A stretch of DNA of 64,000 nucleotides, from contig CP136066.1 in NCBI GenBank assembly GCA_032622095.1, forward strand, positions 147,591,559 to 147,655,558, read 5' to 3'. Every line of letters starts with the position of its first letter. Positions within the stretch are counted from its first letter, which is position 1. This DNA comes from Siphonodentalium dalli (taxonomy: Eukaryota > Mollusca > Scaphopoda > Gadilida > Siphonodentaliidae). The notes beneath the pieces are model-generated. The model was not told the DNA's origin, searched no databases, and worked only from the letters and a program-made list of their open reading frames with translations. The position numbers were made by a program, and so were the translations under genes. Shown one piece after another: positions 39,901 through 54,900 of the stretch.

Positions 39901-42900
39901 ATTAAAGTAGGGGGCCAAAACTCCACCCCCTCTACACTCACTACCCATTGCCTCAAATGTTGCCCCCACCCAGGCTGCCTGGAAATCAATATTATTATAC
40001 CAGTACCAAACAGCATAGAGGAGAGTTAAATCTCTTATCTCTGCCCCTATTAGAACAAATGTGAATCCCCATCTATGAGATCCATTTATCTAGTAATATC
40101 AATATATACCCCCCAATATTCAATATACCCCCCCCCCATTTTTCTTTGAAAAATAAGGGTATGATTTCACCTGGATAAGTGGTGGTTAAGAAAATAATTT
40201 TGGAACAACAAGCCTGTATTAAGTGTGTCTGACCTTTGCAGAATGAGGTCCCCAAACGGCGAATTTAATGACACTATTCCGCAAGGTGGGCTAGCATCAC
40301 TGAATTCACCTCACCCTCTGGGGGCCTCTTTTCCTAAAAATGACCCCAATTGAACAAATCTGAACCCCGGTCACCCAAGGCCCCTCCATACCAAATATAA
40401 GCTATATAGGCCCAATGGTTCTTGAGAAGAAATTGTTTTAAAAATTACTATGGCAGGAAACAGTTATGGTCCTGGCTTTGCACCTACATGTATTTGATCT
40501 GATGAACTTATTTGAACAAATCTGATTGTGAGTCACCTAGGGAACATGCACACCAAAATATATAAACACATTTGGTCTTTAATATGGAGAAGAAAACAAT
40601 TGTTGAAAGACAGATGGATAGACATCCCAACAGATAGATGGATAGAAGGACTGCCTGACAGACAGAAGACAAATTCAATCCAATATACCCCCCAATTTTT
40701 CTTCACCTGGACACCTGGATAAGTGGTGGTTAAGAAAATAATATGAAACAGCCAAGCCTGAATTTAGTGTCTGACATTTGCAGAATGAGGTCCCCAAAAG
40801 GTGAATTGAATGACACTATTCCGCAAGGCAGGCTAGCATCACTGAATTCACACTCAGTCTGATTAGGCCTCAACTGCCATGGGAAACCTAGAAACAGATT
40901 GAAGTTCTACTGTTGAAGTTGGTGATTCTAGCCTGCTGTACAGGGTAGCAACACTAAATCACCCCCTGGGGACCTCATTCTGCAAATGTCAGACACACTA
41001 AATTCAGGCTTGAGAAAATAATTTTGTTTTAATTTGATAATAACAACAAGCACCATTGCTAGTGCAGTGTTTACACAAACCTGTCCAATAACATTCTAAT
41101 CTCTAATCTGTCATTCTGATCTCAATTAATGACCTGACTGTGTCTCTATGAAGCTGAGTCCTCTTGTAGATATAATATTGGCAGATATAATAACTGCTTC
41201 TGGAGAGAGGTAAGTTGTGATATGATATGGGTGAAGGGGCTGTTGGCAGGGTGGGGTCCTGGGTCATGTGAGGGTGGGGGGTGGGTAATGGAAAGTTTCT
41301 GTGATTTCATTGAAGACTGAAGTTTCATAACTCAGAGGATGTTATAATTATGTGAGTTTTTCAAATTTTATAACATGTTATAAAAAAAAAATTATTAAAA
41401 AAAATTTGTGTGTTAAATTGAGCAAGGAGTTAAATCTGAATATTTTTTAGTTATGTCACTGGCTCCGCCAACATTCGACACAGTGACCTCATTTGAACAA
41501 ATCTGAACCACAGTCACCCAAGGTACCCTCATACCAAATATGAACCCATTCGGCCCGACAACTTCAGAAAAGAAGTCGTTTTAAGAATTACTATGTGGAA
41601 AAATAGTTATGGTCCTGACATCAAAACTATTTGACTTGGTGACCTCATTTGAACAAATCTGAATGAGAGTCACCTAGGGAACATCCACACCAAATATGAA
41701 CCAATTCGGTATGATGGTTTCAGAGGAGAAGATGCTTAAAAAAAGTTTGACGGACGGACAGACGGATGGACGGACGGACGGACGGACGACGGACGAGGAG
41801 TGATGACTATAGCTCCACCGGAGACTTCGTCTCAGGTGAGCTAAAAACCCAATAAACTTGTTTTACCTAGGAAAACCAATTTTGCCTCTGCTTTTACCTA
41901 GGCTAATTCCCAAGGCTGGAACATGACTTTAAAATTACATACGTATATCATTGAACTTGTCATCCAAAAATACCGGTAACTTTATATGACAAACAGACAA
42001 AGACTGCCCAATCTTTTTCAATTTCTGCCCAATTCCAACGATGACATTAAAATGAAAGTATGATGTGCACACAGTACTGGGGATTCACTGGAATATTCCA
42101 TCGCAATAATATAGTCGGGGATATTCTGATAAACATTTTAAATTGGAAATACCGTACAGCCCTATCACTGCACTGCGTGTTAACATTTTAATAATATTTA
42201 ACATCTCAAGTTAATCGAGGTGAACAAACCGTATTGTGAGCAAAAATCATGATACCTTTCATATCATAGCAGGGGTGTATTGTTACAGCCCTACAAATCA
42301 GGTGCTGATCAAGGGTTTGAAATTGGATGAATTTTAATGTGCAAGGGTCAGTATTAAAAAGGTATGGTAGCTTCAGCAAGGACAATAAACTAGAATGTGG
42401 CTAAAAAGGTCTTTGATGGTGGGCAAGGGGGGAGAACTGCGACGTGAGGATCGGTGGCATTCCGATAAAGAGACGGTGGAAATCCGATAAACGAGACGGT
42501 TCGCTTTCGGCGACAAACAAGATTTTCTTCGTGTTTGGGCATTCAAACGGAATTGCCGTGACAAATCAGGTTTCATATCATCACATCGTTATTTTAGTTA
42601 CTAATATCCATCAAAATCTAGACGCTACAGTGAGTAAAACCAATAGAATCGCCATTTAAAAGTCACGCGACGGTTCGTTTTCCGATAAAAAACGAACCGT
42701 CGCGTGTCTCTTATCGGAAAACGAACCGTCGCGTGACTTTTAAATGGCTATTCTCTTGGTTTTAGTCACTGTATCGTCAATATTCCACCGTCTCCTTATC
42801 GGAATGCCACCGATCCTCACGTCGCAGTTCTCCCCCGTGGTGGGGTATCAAACTTAAAATTTCTAACTGCATCCCCAGCTCCAGCACCCCAGCTCCAGCA

Positions 42901-45900
42901 CTATTGAACAGCAAAAACTTCCAGGGGAACTTCATTTGCACCTCTCGCCATGAATTGAAATTAGACCGGCCCCCAGATGAGGGTAGTGTCACACGAAAGG
43001 GTAGAAATTTTGACGCTATCTCCAATTATCCTTGCCCCATGGGGGTTCCAAAACACTGAGGTATCCAGGGTGGAGCAGGTGGAAAATATATTTTTTTGAC
43101 CTTTTTGGTGTTTTTGACCTGCAAATTTCAGTATAATCAGGAATACCAATAAAATGAGACAAATGTTAAAATAAATGTACTTGAATATCATATACTTATT
43201 CTATCTGGGTTGCTTAACATTTATAATGTGCAAAAAGTTATATTATCCAACAATTTTTGTGAAAAATTCACGAAAATTCCAAAAAAATGCATAAATTGCA
43301 GTGCTTTTTCAAAAAAGTTTTCCAGAAGATTTCCTATAAATTTTTCATTTTTTGGTATAAAGCTCTCAGTGGTGCATCAAAATTTTCAGCATTATATACC
43401 TGATTTATTAATATCAACTTCAGCAGCAATGATTTCCAAGAAGCCGAGATATTTCCAAAAACTTAACCCACCCCCCTAAAACTGATTTTCTATCTGAAAA
43501 TACCTGTCAAGTCAGAATAGCCCGTTTTCGTTCCATTTTGTTAACCAATTCAGAGGTTTATGTTATGGTAGAGTCTATTTTTGTTTAAATTTTGATTTTT
43601 TTGGGGTAAATTAGCTAAAATCTTGATTATTTTTAAGTGAAAAATGTTTGAAAAATTCCCATGACTTTGTCAAAAAAAATCAAATATTTAAACAAAATAG
43701 ACTCTATCATAACACAAACCTCCTCAGATACATACTAATTGGATGATATATGATAAGACTCTGAATTGGTTAAATAAAAGGAATGAAAACGGGCTATTCT
43801 GACTTAATAGGTATTTTCAGATAGAAAATCAGTTTTAGGGGGGTGGGTTAAGTTTTTGGAAATATCTCGGCTTCTTGGAAATCATTGCTGCTGAAGTTGA
43901 TATTAATAAATCAGGTATATAATGCTGAAAATTTTGATGCACCACTGAGAGCTTTATACCAAAAAATGAAAAATTTATAGGAAATCTTCTGGAAAACTTT
44001 TTTGAAAAAGCACTGCAATTTATGCATTTTTTTGGAATTTTCGTGAATTTTTCACAAAAATTGTTGGATAATATAACTTTTTGCACATTATAAATGTTAA
44101 GCAACCCAGATAGAATAAGTATATGATATTCAAGTACATTTTATTCAACAATTGTCTTACTTTATTGGTTTTCCTGATTATACTGAAATTTGCAGGTCAA
44201 AAACACAAAAAAGGTAAAAAAAATATATTTTCCACCTGCTCCGCCCTGGATACCTCAGTGTTTTGGAACCCCCATGGGGCAAGGATAATTGGAGATAGCG
44301 TCAAAATTTCTACCCTTTCGTGTGACACTACCCTCATCTGGGGGCCGGTCTAAATGTTCTATTTAACTCTTTCAAGATGGGAGCTGTGCTGCTGCAGCAT
44401 ACAGATCATGTGCCAGTGCATTCTGTTATATATGCGAGTCTCCCATAGGGACCCTCGCATATATAAGAGAATGCACAGGCTTACAAGGTCAAAGTAAATA
44501 TTGTTAGGCCAATGTATTTATTCTCTTATATATGCGAGGCTTTTTAGAAAATTTCAGGAAGCTCCAGTCATGAAAGGGATAAATCAGCCCAATATAATAT
44601 TTTCAAGTGCTTAGCAACGTGATCGTTAAAAATAACTAGCTTCAGATTCAATTTAGCTGAACTTTTAAAAGTATGCCCAATTATAATAATAGCTCAAACT
44701 TTCAATTGGTTGGAAAAATTCAGCCTATTAACACATCCCTAAATTTTTGACTGAAATTAGGAGAATCTTGATTAAAATTCGACATATTTTACACTAAATG
44801 TTGATTGGAAATTAAACTATCAGAACAATCTCATTTTCGGATAGCTTTGAATAGATATTTTAGACTGTAATTTCCCATTTTAGAATTTTAGTCAGTTTTA
44901 GTAAATTTAACAATGACTCTGGGAGCATGCCGAAAACGAATGACGGCTATTTTTGGAAAATTATTTTTTTTCAGATAGGAAATCTACTGACATCAATATC
45001 TACCGCAGGTGGCTACCGCCAATCGGTGAGCATCAGTATCGGTAGACTAATTAATAGGTAAAATCGGTTAATATTTGTTCAAGTGATCGCGCTAACAGCC
45101 TAAAAATCGCGAAGAATTCACAAACTAAGGGGCATAACTCAGGGGAAAACACCGCCGGTGGCTACCGCCGGTGGCTACCGCCAATTGGTGTGCATCAGTA
45201 TCGGTAGACTAATTAATAGGTAAAATCGGTTAATATTTGTTCAAGTTATCGCTCTAACGGCCTCAAAATCGCGAAGAATTCACAAACTAAGGGGCATAAC
45301 TCAGGGGAAAAAGTTTGGAGAAACCCGGTTTTCGCACTCTTTCGAGATATTGTGCGAAGCAAGTCACACACCAAAAATTTATATAATCGGTTAATATTGT
45401 TCAAGTTATCGCGCTAACGGCCTCAAAATCAAGAAAATTTTGCAAACTGAGGGGGATAACTCAGAGAAAAAAGATCGGACAAACCCGCTTTTCGAACTCG
45501 TTTGAAATATTGTGCCAAGAAAGTCATGTACCAAATTTTTTAATCAAATCGGAGGATGTTTGTTGAAGTTATCGCGCTAACAAGCTAAAAATTCACGAAA
45601 AATGACTAATTAAGGGCCATAACTCTATCAAATTTTATTGGGCCAGGCTGGTTTTCGAACTCGTCCAGGATATTATTGGAAGACACTTATATACCAAATT
45701 TTAGTTGAATCGGATGACGTTTGTTGAAGTTATCGCGCTAACGAGCTCAAAATTCGTACAAAATGACTACTTAAGGACCATAACTCTATCAAATTTTATC
45801 GGACCGGGCCGGTTTTCGAACTCGACCGAGATATTCTTGGGAGACACCTATATACCAAATTTCAATCAAATCGGATAACGTTTGTTGAAGTTATCGCGCT

Positions 45901-48900
45901 AACGAGCTGAATATTCGTGAAAAATGACTAATTAAGGGCCATAACTCTATCAAATTTTATCGGACCAGGCCGGTTTTCGAACTCGTCCGAGATATTCTTG
46001 GGAGACACCTATATCCCAAATTTCAATCGAATCAGATAACGTTGAAGTTGTTGCGCAAACGAGCCTAAAATCAGTGAAAAATGGCAAAGGGCCATAACTC
46101 TGTAATAAATGTGTGGACGAACCCGATTTTTTGTCTGCAGGATATGTACTCACACACCAAAAATTTGTTTAATCCGTCAATAAACGGTTGAGTTATAAGC
46201 AAAACACGCCGCCCGCCCGCCCGTCGCCCCTCATCAAACTATAAGTCGAGTTTTGGAAAAAAACTTGACTAAAAAGTGGTTTGTGACACGAAAAATATTT
46301 TTGATTCTAATATGACTAAATATTGTCTGATATTTATATTACTGATACACAAAAAAAAATTCAAACTGAAACAATTAGTAGCTTCAAAGACCATATTCTC
46401 ATCAATATGGACACAAGATACTCACAGAATTTGAGATTGAAGCTGTTGGGAGCCTTGGCAGACCACAATCGCAGCGTATTCACACAGTTGTTTCCATATC
46501 CTGGGATAGGAGTATCATATGGCATGGCCAGAACTATCTGTAATATACGAATAAAGCTGACTGAGTAATAGTGTGTCTGACATTTGCAGAATGAGGTCCC
46601 TAGAGGGTGAATTTAGTGATGCTAGCTTACTATGAATCCCTTCCCCATATAGATATCAAAAGTGACATCGGTTACCAATTTTGGAGTTTGTGAAATTTGA
46701 ACGCCAAAATCTCCTTGAAAACATGTTCGATGTCCAGTTATTGCAGTATCCGAGATGAGTTGGCAGGACAGCTCATTAATCTCTTTACTACGTCCACAAG
46801 CCTTGAAATAGTGTGCCTGTCATTTGCAGAATGAGGTTCCCAGAGAGTGAATTTAGTGATGCTACCACGCAATGCGGGGTAACATCACTAAATTCACCCT
46901 CTGGGGACCTCATTCTGCAAATGACAGACACACTATTTCAAGGCTTGTATGTCCAGCTTTTTCCTTTTTTGCCGTGGTTAGCCCTTTCATGACGAAAGCT
47001 GCGATTACAAATGGTGATGTAGGCTCCTGGCCCTGTATACGCTCATTATTCAGACAATTGCGTTGTGTCATTAACCCTTTAATTACGGGAGCTGCACTGG
47101 TGCAACATTAAATATCATGTGCCAGTGCAATTTCTTATATATGTGAGTCTCCCACTGGCTTACAAGGTCAAGGTTAATATTGTTAGGCCAATACATTCTC
47201 TTATATGTGTAAGGCTCCCTATTTGGCACATGATTTTCGTAAAATTTCAGGATGCTCCAGTCATGGAAGGGTTAATTTCATAGGCTGCTACCATCAGTTC
47301 AGGGAACATGAAGTATACCTGAGTATTGACCCATTTGGTGCCCTCACTAGTCCTCTCAACCTTGCCGTAGAAGTTGATGGGCAGCATGTACTCTGGTCGA
47401 GCTTTCTCCCATGGATTTCCATACCTCAACCAATCATCAGGCTCTTCAACCTATAAGTAAGAGAAAGACTATTTAAGTTAACTGAAGGTATCAAACAGAC
47501 ATCGTAATCATAGGTGCACAGGTTCTCATGGTACTAAATATCTATGCCAAGTTTAAAAAAAAATTACCAAAGAATGTAGGAATAAAATCTCGGACAAAGG
47601 TATAACCCTGTATTGAACACTTTCTAAGTTGAAAATGGGGGATATGTCTACAAAAAAAATCTGATTGACCTCATAATCGCAGGTACACAGATTTCCACAG
47701 TACTAAATATCTGTGCCAAGTTTTAAAACAATTGACCAAAAAATGTAGGAACAAAAGCTCGGACAAAGGTATACCCCTGTATTGAACATTTTCTAAGTTG
47801 AAAAAGGAGGATAACTCCACAAAAAAATAATAAAGTCAGACAGACTTCATAATCACAGGTGCACCGATGGACAGACTGATGGACAAGCTGATACCAGTAT
47901 ACTCCCCCCACAACTCGTTGCGTGGGGTATAACAGGTGAAAAACGGACCTACTCTCAGACTCCAAATAAAAGTGCAGGCCCAACTAATAGTAGCCTGGGG
48001 GAAATTCCATTGAAAGTTATTAAACGTGCAGACCCAAATAATAGTGCAGGGTGAACTTTGAGCAAAACATCAACTGTGGTTAACAAATTATTTTTATAGT
48101 AGGTCAAGTATAGGAAGCAACATAGTAAGTGTCATGTAACATGAAAACGAGTGTCGCTGGTAGGATTAGTCTAAATTGATTTATGGCACCCGCATGGCTT
48201 CACTGCGTGTGGTCAGCCGCTAGCTAATTGATTTTTGCGCCTGTGTTAGTCGTCACAGGGACAGCCTATTAATCAGTGTACATTATTTTTTTTATTCTGG
48301 TATAAGTGCGGGAAAAGACGATTAAAATCGGGAGGGGAAACAAGTCTGGTCATGTTGTGTCTTATTCAATATTTAAATGTTCACATGTATGCCATATACT
48401 TGAATATGTACATGCATAAAGTTATAAGCTCATCATTTTGATATCAGGATCATATAGAAATCTTGAGTTTGTGCTGATTTCAATTTCCATAGCCTCAAAA
48501 TTAATTAACATGCAGAACCAACTAAGCACTGTGCAGGGGGGAAATTTCCCAAGAAAATAATAAATGTGCATGAATGTTTATTTGGAGCCCAAGAGTACTT
48601 CAGCACATTAGCATTCAGCCATTATTCAAAAATGGAACTCAAGAGATTGGTGCATCGGAAACATTTTATCTCAAAGTTTTATTAACAGAGTATGATGTTC
48701 CAGGATTGTGAAAAATATAGCCTTTCAACTGAGTTTTTTAGGGTTTTCGTTATATTCCCATTACATTTTTCCACTGGAAAAAGACCAAAACGTCAATGGC
48801 CCAGCACACGATGTCATTCAGCAGTGAAGAGGTTAAGGGGAACAACTTGCGAAGGATTGTGTAAATAGTCATAAAACTATATGCCTATTTAGTTCTAACG

Positions 48901-51900
48901 CATGGTAACAATGCTTAATGCTTGAATAATCTTGTAGATTGCAAAATTCAAAGCCAATTAAAGTTGCGGGTGCAAATGGAATTTTTCTGCACATTGAGTT
49001 TGGTCTTGTTCAAGGTGGCTGGGTGCAGTTGGAACAGAGACTCTGGTGACATCCCTGAGAGGCCAAATTAAAAAAACTTTGGCCAAATTAAATCCTCATT
49101 TTCTGGGCTCACAATTGATGACAAAATTATATATTTTAAATAGATAACTCTCTCACTCTACATGTATGTCTCGTCACTGACACCATGTTCGCCAACTAAT
49201 CAAGCTATTTTCACCAAAATAAAACAAAAGTTCTGTTGCTTATTATTGTGAGGTGTTGAATATCTTTTGCGGCATTAATTATCTTTATTGTGTGAAACCC
49301 GGTTGATATTATAATAGTCCAGTGCATTTATGAGAAAAAATTTCAAACCCGGAAATGATTGGAACAGAATTTTTTTTTGCTGGAATAAGTACATAAACCC
49401 TACATAAACAACATACTAAAAATCGGCAAAAATCGGAAAAAGGGAAATTGGTGAATTTTGTGAAATATTAAATTTGTGGAAATTTGGTCTAATCATCAAT
49501 TTATGGATTTTCATGGATGTATATAACAAGACAGTCAATGACTGTGGGTCGCTCACCAGACTGTAAGGACTGAGAAGACAGGGACTCTGAAGACTACAAG
49601 AGTCAGTACTTGACAGAATCACTTAAGTTCTAAACATGGACATAGCTGGATGTTCTCAAATGAGCAGGGCTCTTCGCCTTGAAATTTCTAATTGCACATC
49701 ACTGACAAATTTCCAACCTCTTACCTTTTAAAGAGGACAAACATACCACAGTACTAAGTTCACAAAAATCACTTTGTACATTCCTCTTAGGTTGAATTTT
49801 ACGACTGGTACAAGCTGTACTTCAAGCTTTCAAACGTTTGATAATTACCAACCTGACACCCCCATAAAGTTCAAATTTGTGGCCAATTCGGTCCAACAGT
49901 TTAACCTGAAGTAGAAACATATGGACTGATGGTTTAAAAACATACATGTTAGAAAATCAAACCAAACTATGAGAACAGTTCTAACTTAATTTTGGTGTGA
50001 ACATCTAATCTACAACTAATTTAGTATCGGGCATGAAATTTTTAACTTTTGATCAAAATAGGGGGTCAAATCTCCACCACTCTACACTCCCTCCCCATTG
50101 CCTCAAACATTGCCCCCACCCAGGCTGTCTAGAAATCAATATTATTATAACAGCATAGAGGAGAGTTAAATCTCTTATCTCTGCCCCTATTAGAACAAAT
50201 GTGAATCCTCATCTATGAGATCCATTCATCTAGTAATATCAATATACCCCCCAATTTTCTTTGAAAAATCAGGGTATGATTTCACCTGGATAAGTGCTGG
50301 TTAAGAAACTAATATTGGAATAGCCGAGTCTGTATTCAGTGTCTGACCTTTGCAGCTGAATTTAATGACAATATTCCGCAAGGTGGACTAACATCACCGA
50401 ATTCACCCTCTGGGGACCTCATTTCCTAAAAATGACCCCATGAACAAATCTGAACCCCAGTCACCCAAGGCCTCTCCATACCGGTACCAAATATAAGCTA
50501 TATAGGCCTAATGGTTCTTGAGAAAAAAACTGTTTTAAGACTTACTATGGAGGGAAAGAGTTATGGCACTGGCTTGGCACCTACATCATGTATTTGATGT
50601 GATGAACTTAATTGAACAAATCTGATTGTGAGACACCTAGGGAACATGCACACTGAACTATATAAACACATTCCGTCTTTAATATGGAGAAGAAATCAAT
50701 TGTTGATAGATGGATGGATAGACATCTCAACAGGCAGACGGATGGAAGCCTGACAGATAGAAGACAAATTTAATCCAATATATACCACCCCCCCCCCCCC
50801 ATTTTTCTTTGAATATTAGTCGTATGATTTCATCTGGATAAGTGGTGATTAAAAAAATAATATGAAATGACCAAACCTGAATTTAGTATGTCTGACATTT
50901 GCAGAATTAGGTCCAAAAAATGTGGATTTAATGACAATATTCTGTAAGGCAGGCTAGCTAGCATCACCAAATTCATCCTCAATCTGATTACTAGTAGGCC
51001 TCAATGGCCAATAACACCAAGGAACAGATTGAAGTCCTACAGTTGAAGTTGGTGATACACACCCATTGAGCACCTCAATTATGCATTTTATCTTCTGCAA
51101 ATTAGGGGGACATTGAAACTGAACAGGTGGAAAAAAGTGACTAAATCAATGAAGTCCTACAGTTGAAGTTGGTGATACACACCCATTGAGCACCTCAATT
51201 ATGCATTTTATCTTCTGCAAATTAGGGGGACATTGAAACTGAACAGGTGGAAAAAGTGACTAAATCAAACTGTCAATTTGATACTTAGGATACTTCCCAG
51301 AAGATGAGGACTAAGCAGAATTAGGTCCCTGGCGGGTGTATTTGGTGATGCTAGCATGCTGTATGGGGTAGCAACACTAAATTCACCATCTGGGGACCTC
51401 ACTATGTAAATGTCAGACACACTATTTCCAGACTTGAAGAAATCAAAGCCATTCACAGTATCATTGAATGTCAGTCATCACCTAACCAGGGAGCACCAGT
51501 TTGTTGTTAAATTGCTACAGATTAGAATAATACATGTCATCTGGCTAGTTTATATAATTAATTACCTGTGCCTTTACAGATATATGCCTCTGTGGTGAGA
51601 AGAGGTATTAAATTGAGAGGTGATATGGCTTGGAAGGGATGTTGGTTGATGGCAGGGTTGTGTCTGGGCCATGTTGTGGGGGTGGGTGGGGGAGGGTGGA
51701 ATGTTTCCATAATTTCATTAAAGAGTAAAGTTTCATAATTCTGCAGATGTTATAATGGTGTCACTTTTTTTCAAATTTTAAAACATGTTTTTTTTTTAAA
51801 TTGTCCCAGAAGATGAGGCCTAAGCAGAATAAGGTAATTGAGGGTGTATTTGGTGATGCTAGCCTGCTGTATGGGGTAGCAACACTAAATTCACCATCTG

Positions 51901-54900
51901 GGGACTTCATTCTGCAAATGTCAGACACACTATGTCCAGGCTTGGAGAAATGAACAATGGACTAATTCTATTTATTCTTGTAGACTCTGGTAGAATAGTT
52001 GTTTAGCTAATGTCATGTCTTGTAATGACAGATGGTAAACTGGTCTGAACCAAGCAGTCTTCAGAAAGAGTATCAGGTGACCACACTATGATAAATTGGC
52101 TTTTTCAATAATACAGGCTTCAGTGTTCTCTTAAAAATTAATAGTGCATAGCAAAGAGGTGTGAATTATAAAGGGCCATAACTCTGTTAAAATATATCGG
52201 ATCAAACCCATATTTTAACTTGATCTGTATATAAGTGTCAAAAATTCATATACCAAATTTGGTGCTGATCAGATGAAAAATGTTTGAGTAATCCTGTCTT
52301 GGATGAATTCTATATCAAAACAAGAGTGGAAGGGGTTAAATAAACAATACCAAAATCCATACAGATGAAGAACATGCTAAGAAAAATCTAGGTAAGAAAT
52401 ATGAGACTGTGATGTGTCCTAAACAAAACTTAAAGGTCAAAATGCAAAAATTAAATTTTTTGTTTTTAAAGTTATGTCCCTAGCTCTGCCCCTATTTGAC
52501 CCAGTGACCCCATTTGAACAAATCTGAACCCCAGTCACCCAAGGTCTCCCTGTACCAAATATAAGCTAAATCGGCCAAATATTTTTTTGGAAGAAGTCAT
52601 TGTAAGAATTACTGAGTTATGGCCCTGATTTCTCAACTAATTGACCGGGTGACCTCATTTGAACAAATCTGAACACCAGTCACCCAAGGACCCTCCATAC
52701 CAAATATTAGCTAAATCAACCCAATGGTTCTGAACAAGAAGTCGTTGTAAGAATTACTATGGAGGAATAGAGTTATGGCCCTGGCTTCGCAACTATTTGA
52801 CCCAGTGACCTCATTTGAACAAATCTGAATGAGAGTCACCTAGGGAACATCCACACCAAATATGAACCAATTTGGTCTTCCGGTTTCAGAGGAGAAGATG
52901 TTCAAAGAATTGTTGACGGATGGACGTCCGGACCAGTCAATCTGGTATTCTATGAAATAGTGAGATCAGTCTTCCAATATAGGGAGATTTAGGGAGAAAT
53001 AGGGAGATTTTTTTTTTCATCGCATTATCCCTCCATCATAACATGAAAATAAAGAAAATAAAACTTATTTAAATTTATTAATTTTATTCCAACATAATTA
53101 TCAACAATATTAACATCAACAAATTACTTCTTGGAAGAATGCTCCTTGTTATATGACATTGTAGCAGATTTGGCATTTTTCAACATTTCATTGGTTGGAA
53201 CAAAGTCGTAACATGAACTGTCTGTGTTTAGTTTGCATGATAACAATGCGCAAATGGTATCATTGTCCAATTCCGAACGAAAGCATGTGTGCACTTTTTT
53301 GCAAATCGAGAACACTCTCTCGCTATCTGCATTGCTGTTTGGTATAGACAACACACATACCATGAGAGTCCTCAAATTTGGGAACCGTAATTGTTCACCT
53401 AGGGTTTTCATCGTTGTAAACTGGAAGATTCACCGCAGTGACATAATCGTTCCATTCATCGCACAGATCGTCAAAGTTTATATCTAAATTGAACCGCTTC
53501 GACAAGCGCACAACCGATTTAATGTCGATATCCTCGCGTAATTCTCGTTTCGGATTGATGAGTTTGAGATCCGGTAACACTTTCTCGCTAAAGGGGAACT
53601 TCTTGATCAGTTTGCCGACAAACGCAATGTAGAAAGCCCGCACATCTCGGAAGAATTTGGAAAGTACTCCATCACACTCTTCGTTGTCATCGATGTAGTC
53701 ACGTGCCACAAATCCGATCGCGATAATATCATTGGCTAATTGATTCTCCCTGACGTCGTACGGAATCACTGTGATGTCGTCAGCTTTATTAATAACTTTG
53801 GTCGAAACAAATTTTCCCATAAACTTCCGTAGGAGACGGTGCATTTCGCTTTGCATAAAGCCCATCATCGTTTCGTCTGTTTGAAACAATGTATTGAATT
53901 CGTTTACTGGGTTCAAAATGTACTGTACGAATAGACACGTTAATTTCATGTGTGGGTCACTGAGCTGATCCGCTGTCGTACGGACATTTCCCGCTGTTTC
54001 AACATCTTTGTGACTTTCGAAATAGTACCGAAGAGCTGGCCATTGTTGGTTTAAACGTTTTATGCATCTCTCCAGAGAAAGCCAACGTGTTTTTGAGTGT
54101 TGTAGAATTTTCAATGGTTCCACATCGGCGAACTCTAGAAACGGTTTAAATTCTTCCTTTCTCTTTGAACTTTTATTGAAGTGGTTGTAAACATTCGACA
54201 GTAAACCCTCAACAGGCATTGATAGAGATTTCACGGCTTTAACTACGCACAGATTGGCTAAGTGGCAGATGCACCCGATCGCAAGAATATCGGGCTGGAC
54301 TTTCTTGATCCTCGATAGAACGGAATTATGTTTCCCCATCATTGTACTGCAGTTATCACTTGAGAATGCAATAACATTGTCCCATTTTAAACCACGGTCA
54401 CTGAGCGCTTTATCCACTGCTTCGAAAATGGTCTTGCCAGTTCCCACATTACACACTGGCATATCAAGAAATCTTGTCACTGCCTTGCCCTGTTTATCAT
54501 CAACAAGGCGCACCAGAATAACCAACTGTTTTTCAGAGCCATAGTCATTGGATTCATCTATCAGAAGTGAAAACGGTTGTGATTGGCATTTGTTTACGAC
54601 TGCCTTGTTCAACGATGGAGCTATGGCTCGTTTCGTAATCATTGTTGTTTTTGTCCGTGCACATGAATAATGACTGGCGATTTTACTGTCAGGAAACATC
54701 GCTTTACACAGTTTAGTGAAATGATCAGCTACTGCAAATGGAATATTATGTTCTGCTACAAAGTTCGCAAACTTGACTTCTGCACTGATGGTATGTTGCG
54801 AAATGTCGTCTCTGGTAGCGGTAAAGAAACTTTTTACGCTGGTGTTGGTTTTGTTTTCTTTTAAACGGTCGAGGTGCGATGAAGTCTTACTATGTTTGCT

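Noticed and set aside
39715-40140. Runs of C (also 29112, 50787) and G (33793, 62634) as functional quadruplex sites
   Set aside because: Simple homopolymer runs in repeats; no ordered set of four G tracts was evident.
43210-44104. Pair of identical 89-codon open frames on opposite strands
   Set aside because: They are mirror images inside the 1.4-kb palindrome; low-complexity composition and no motif.
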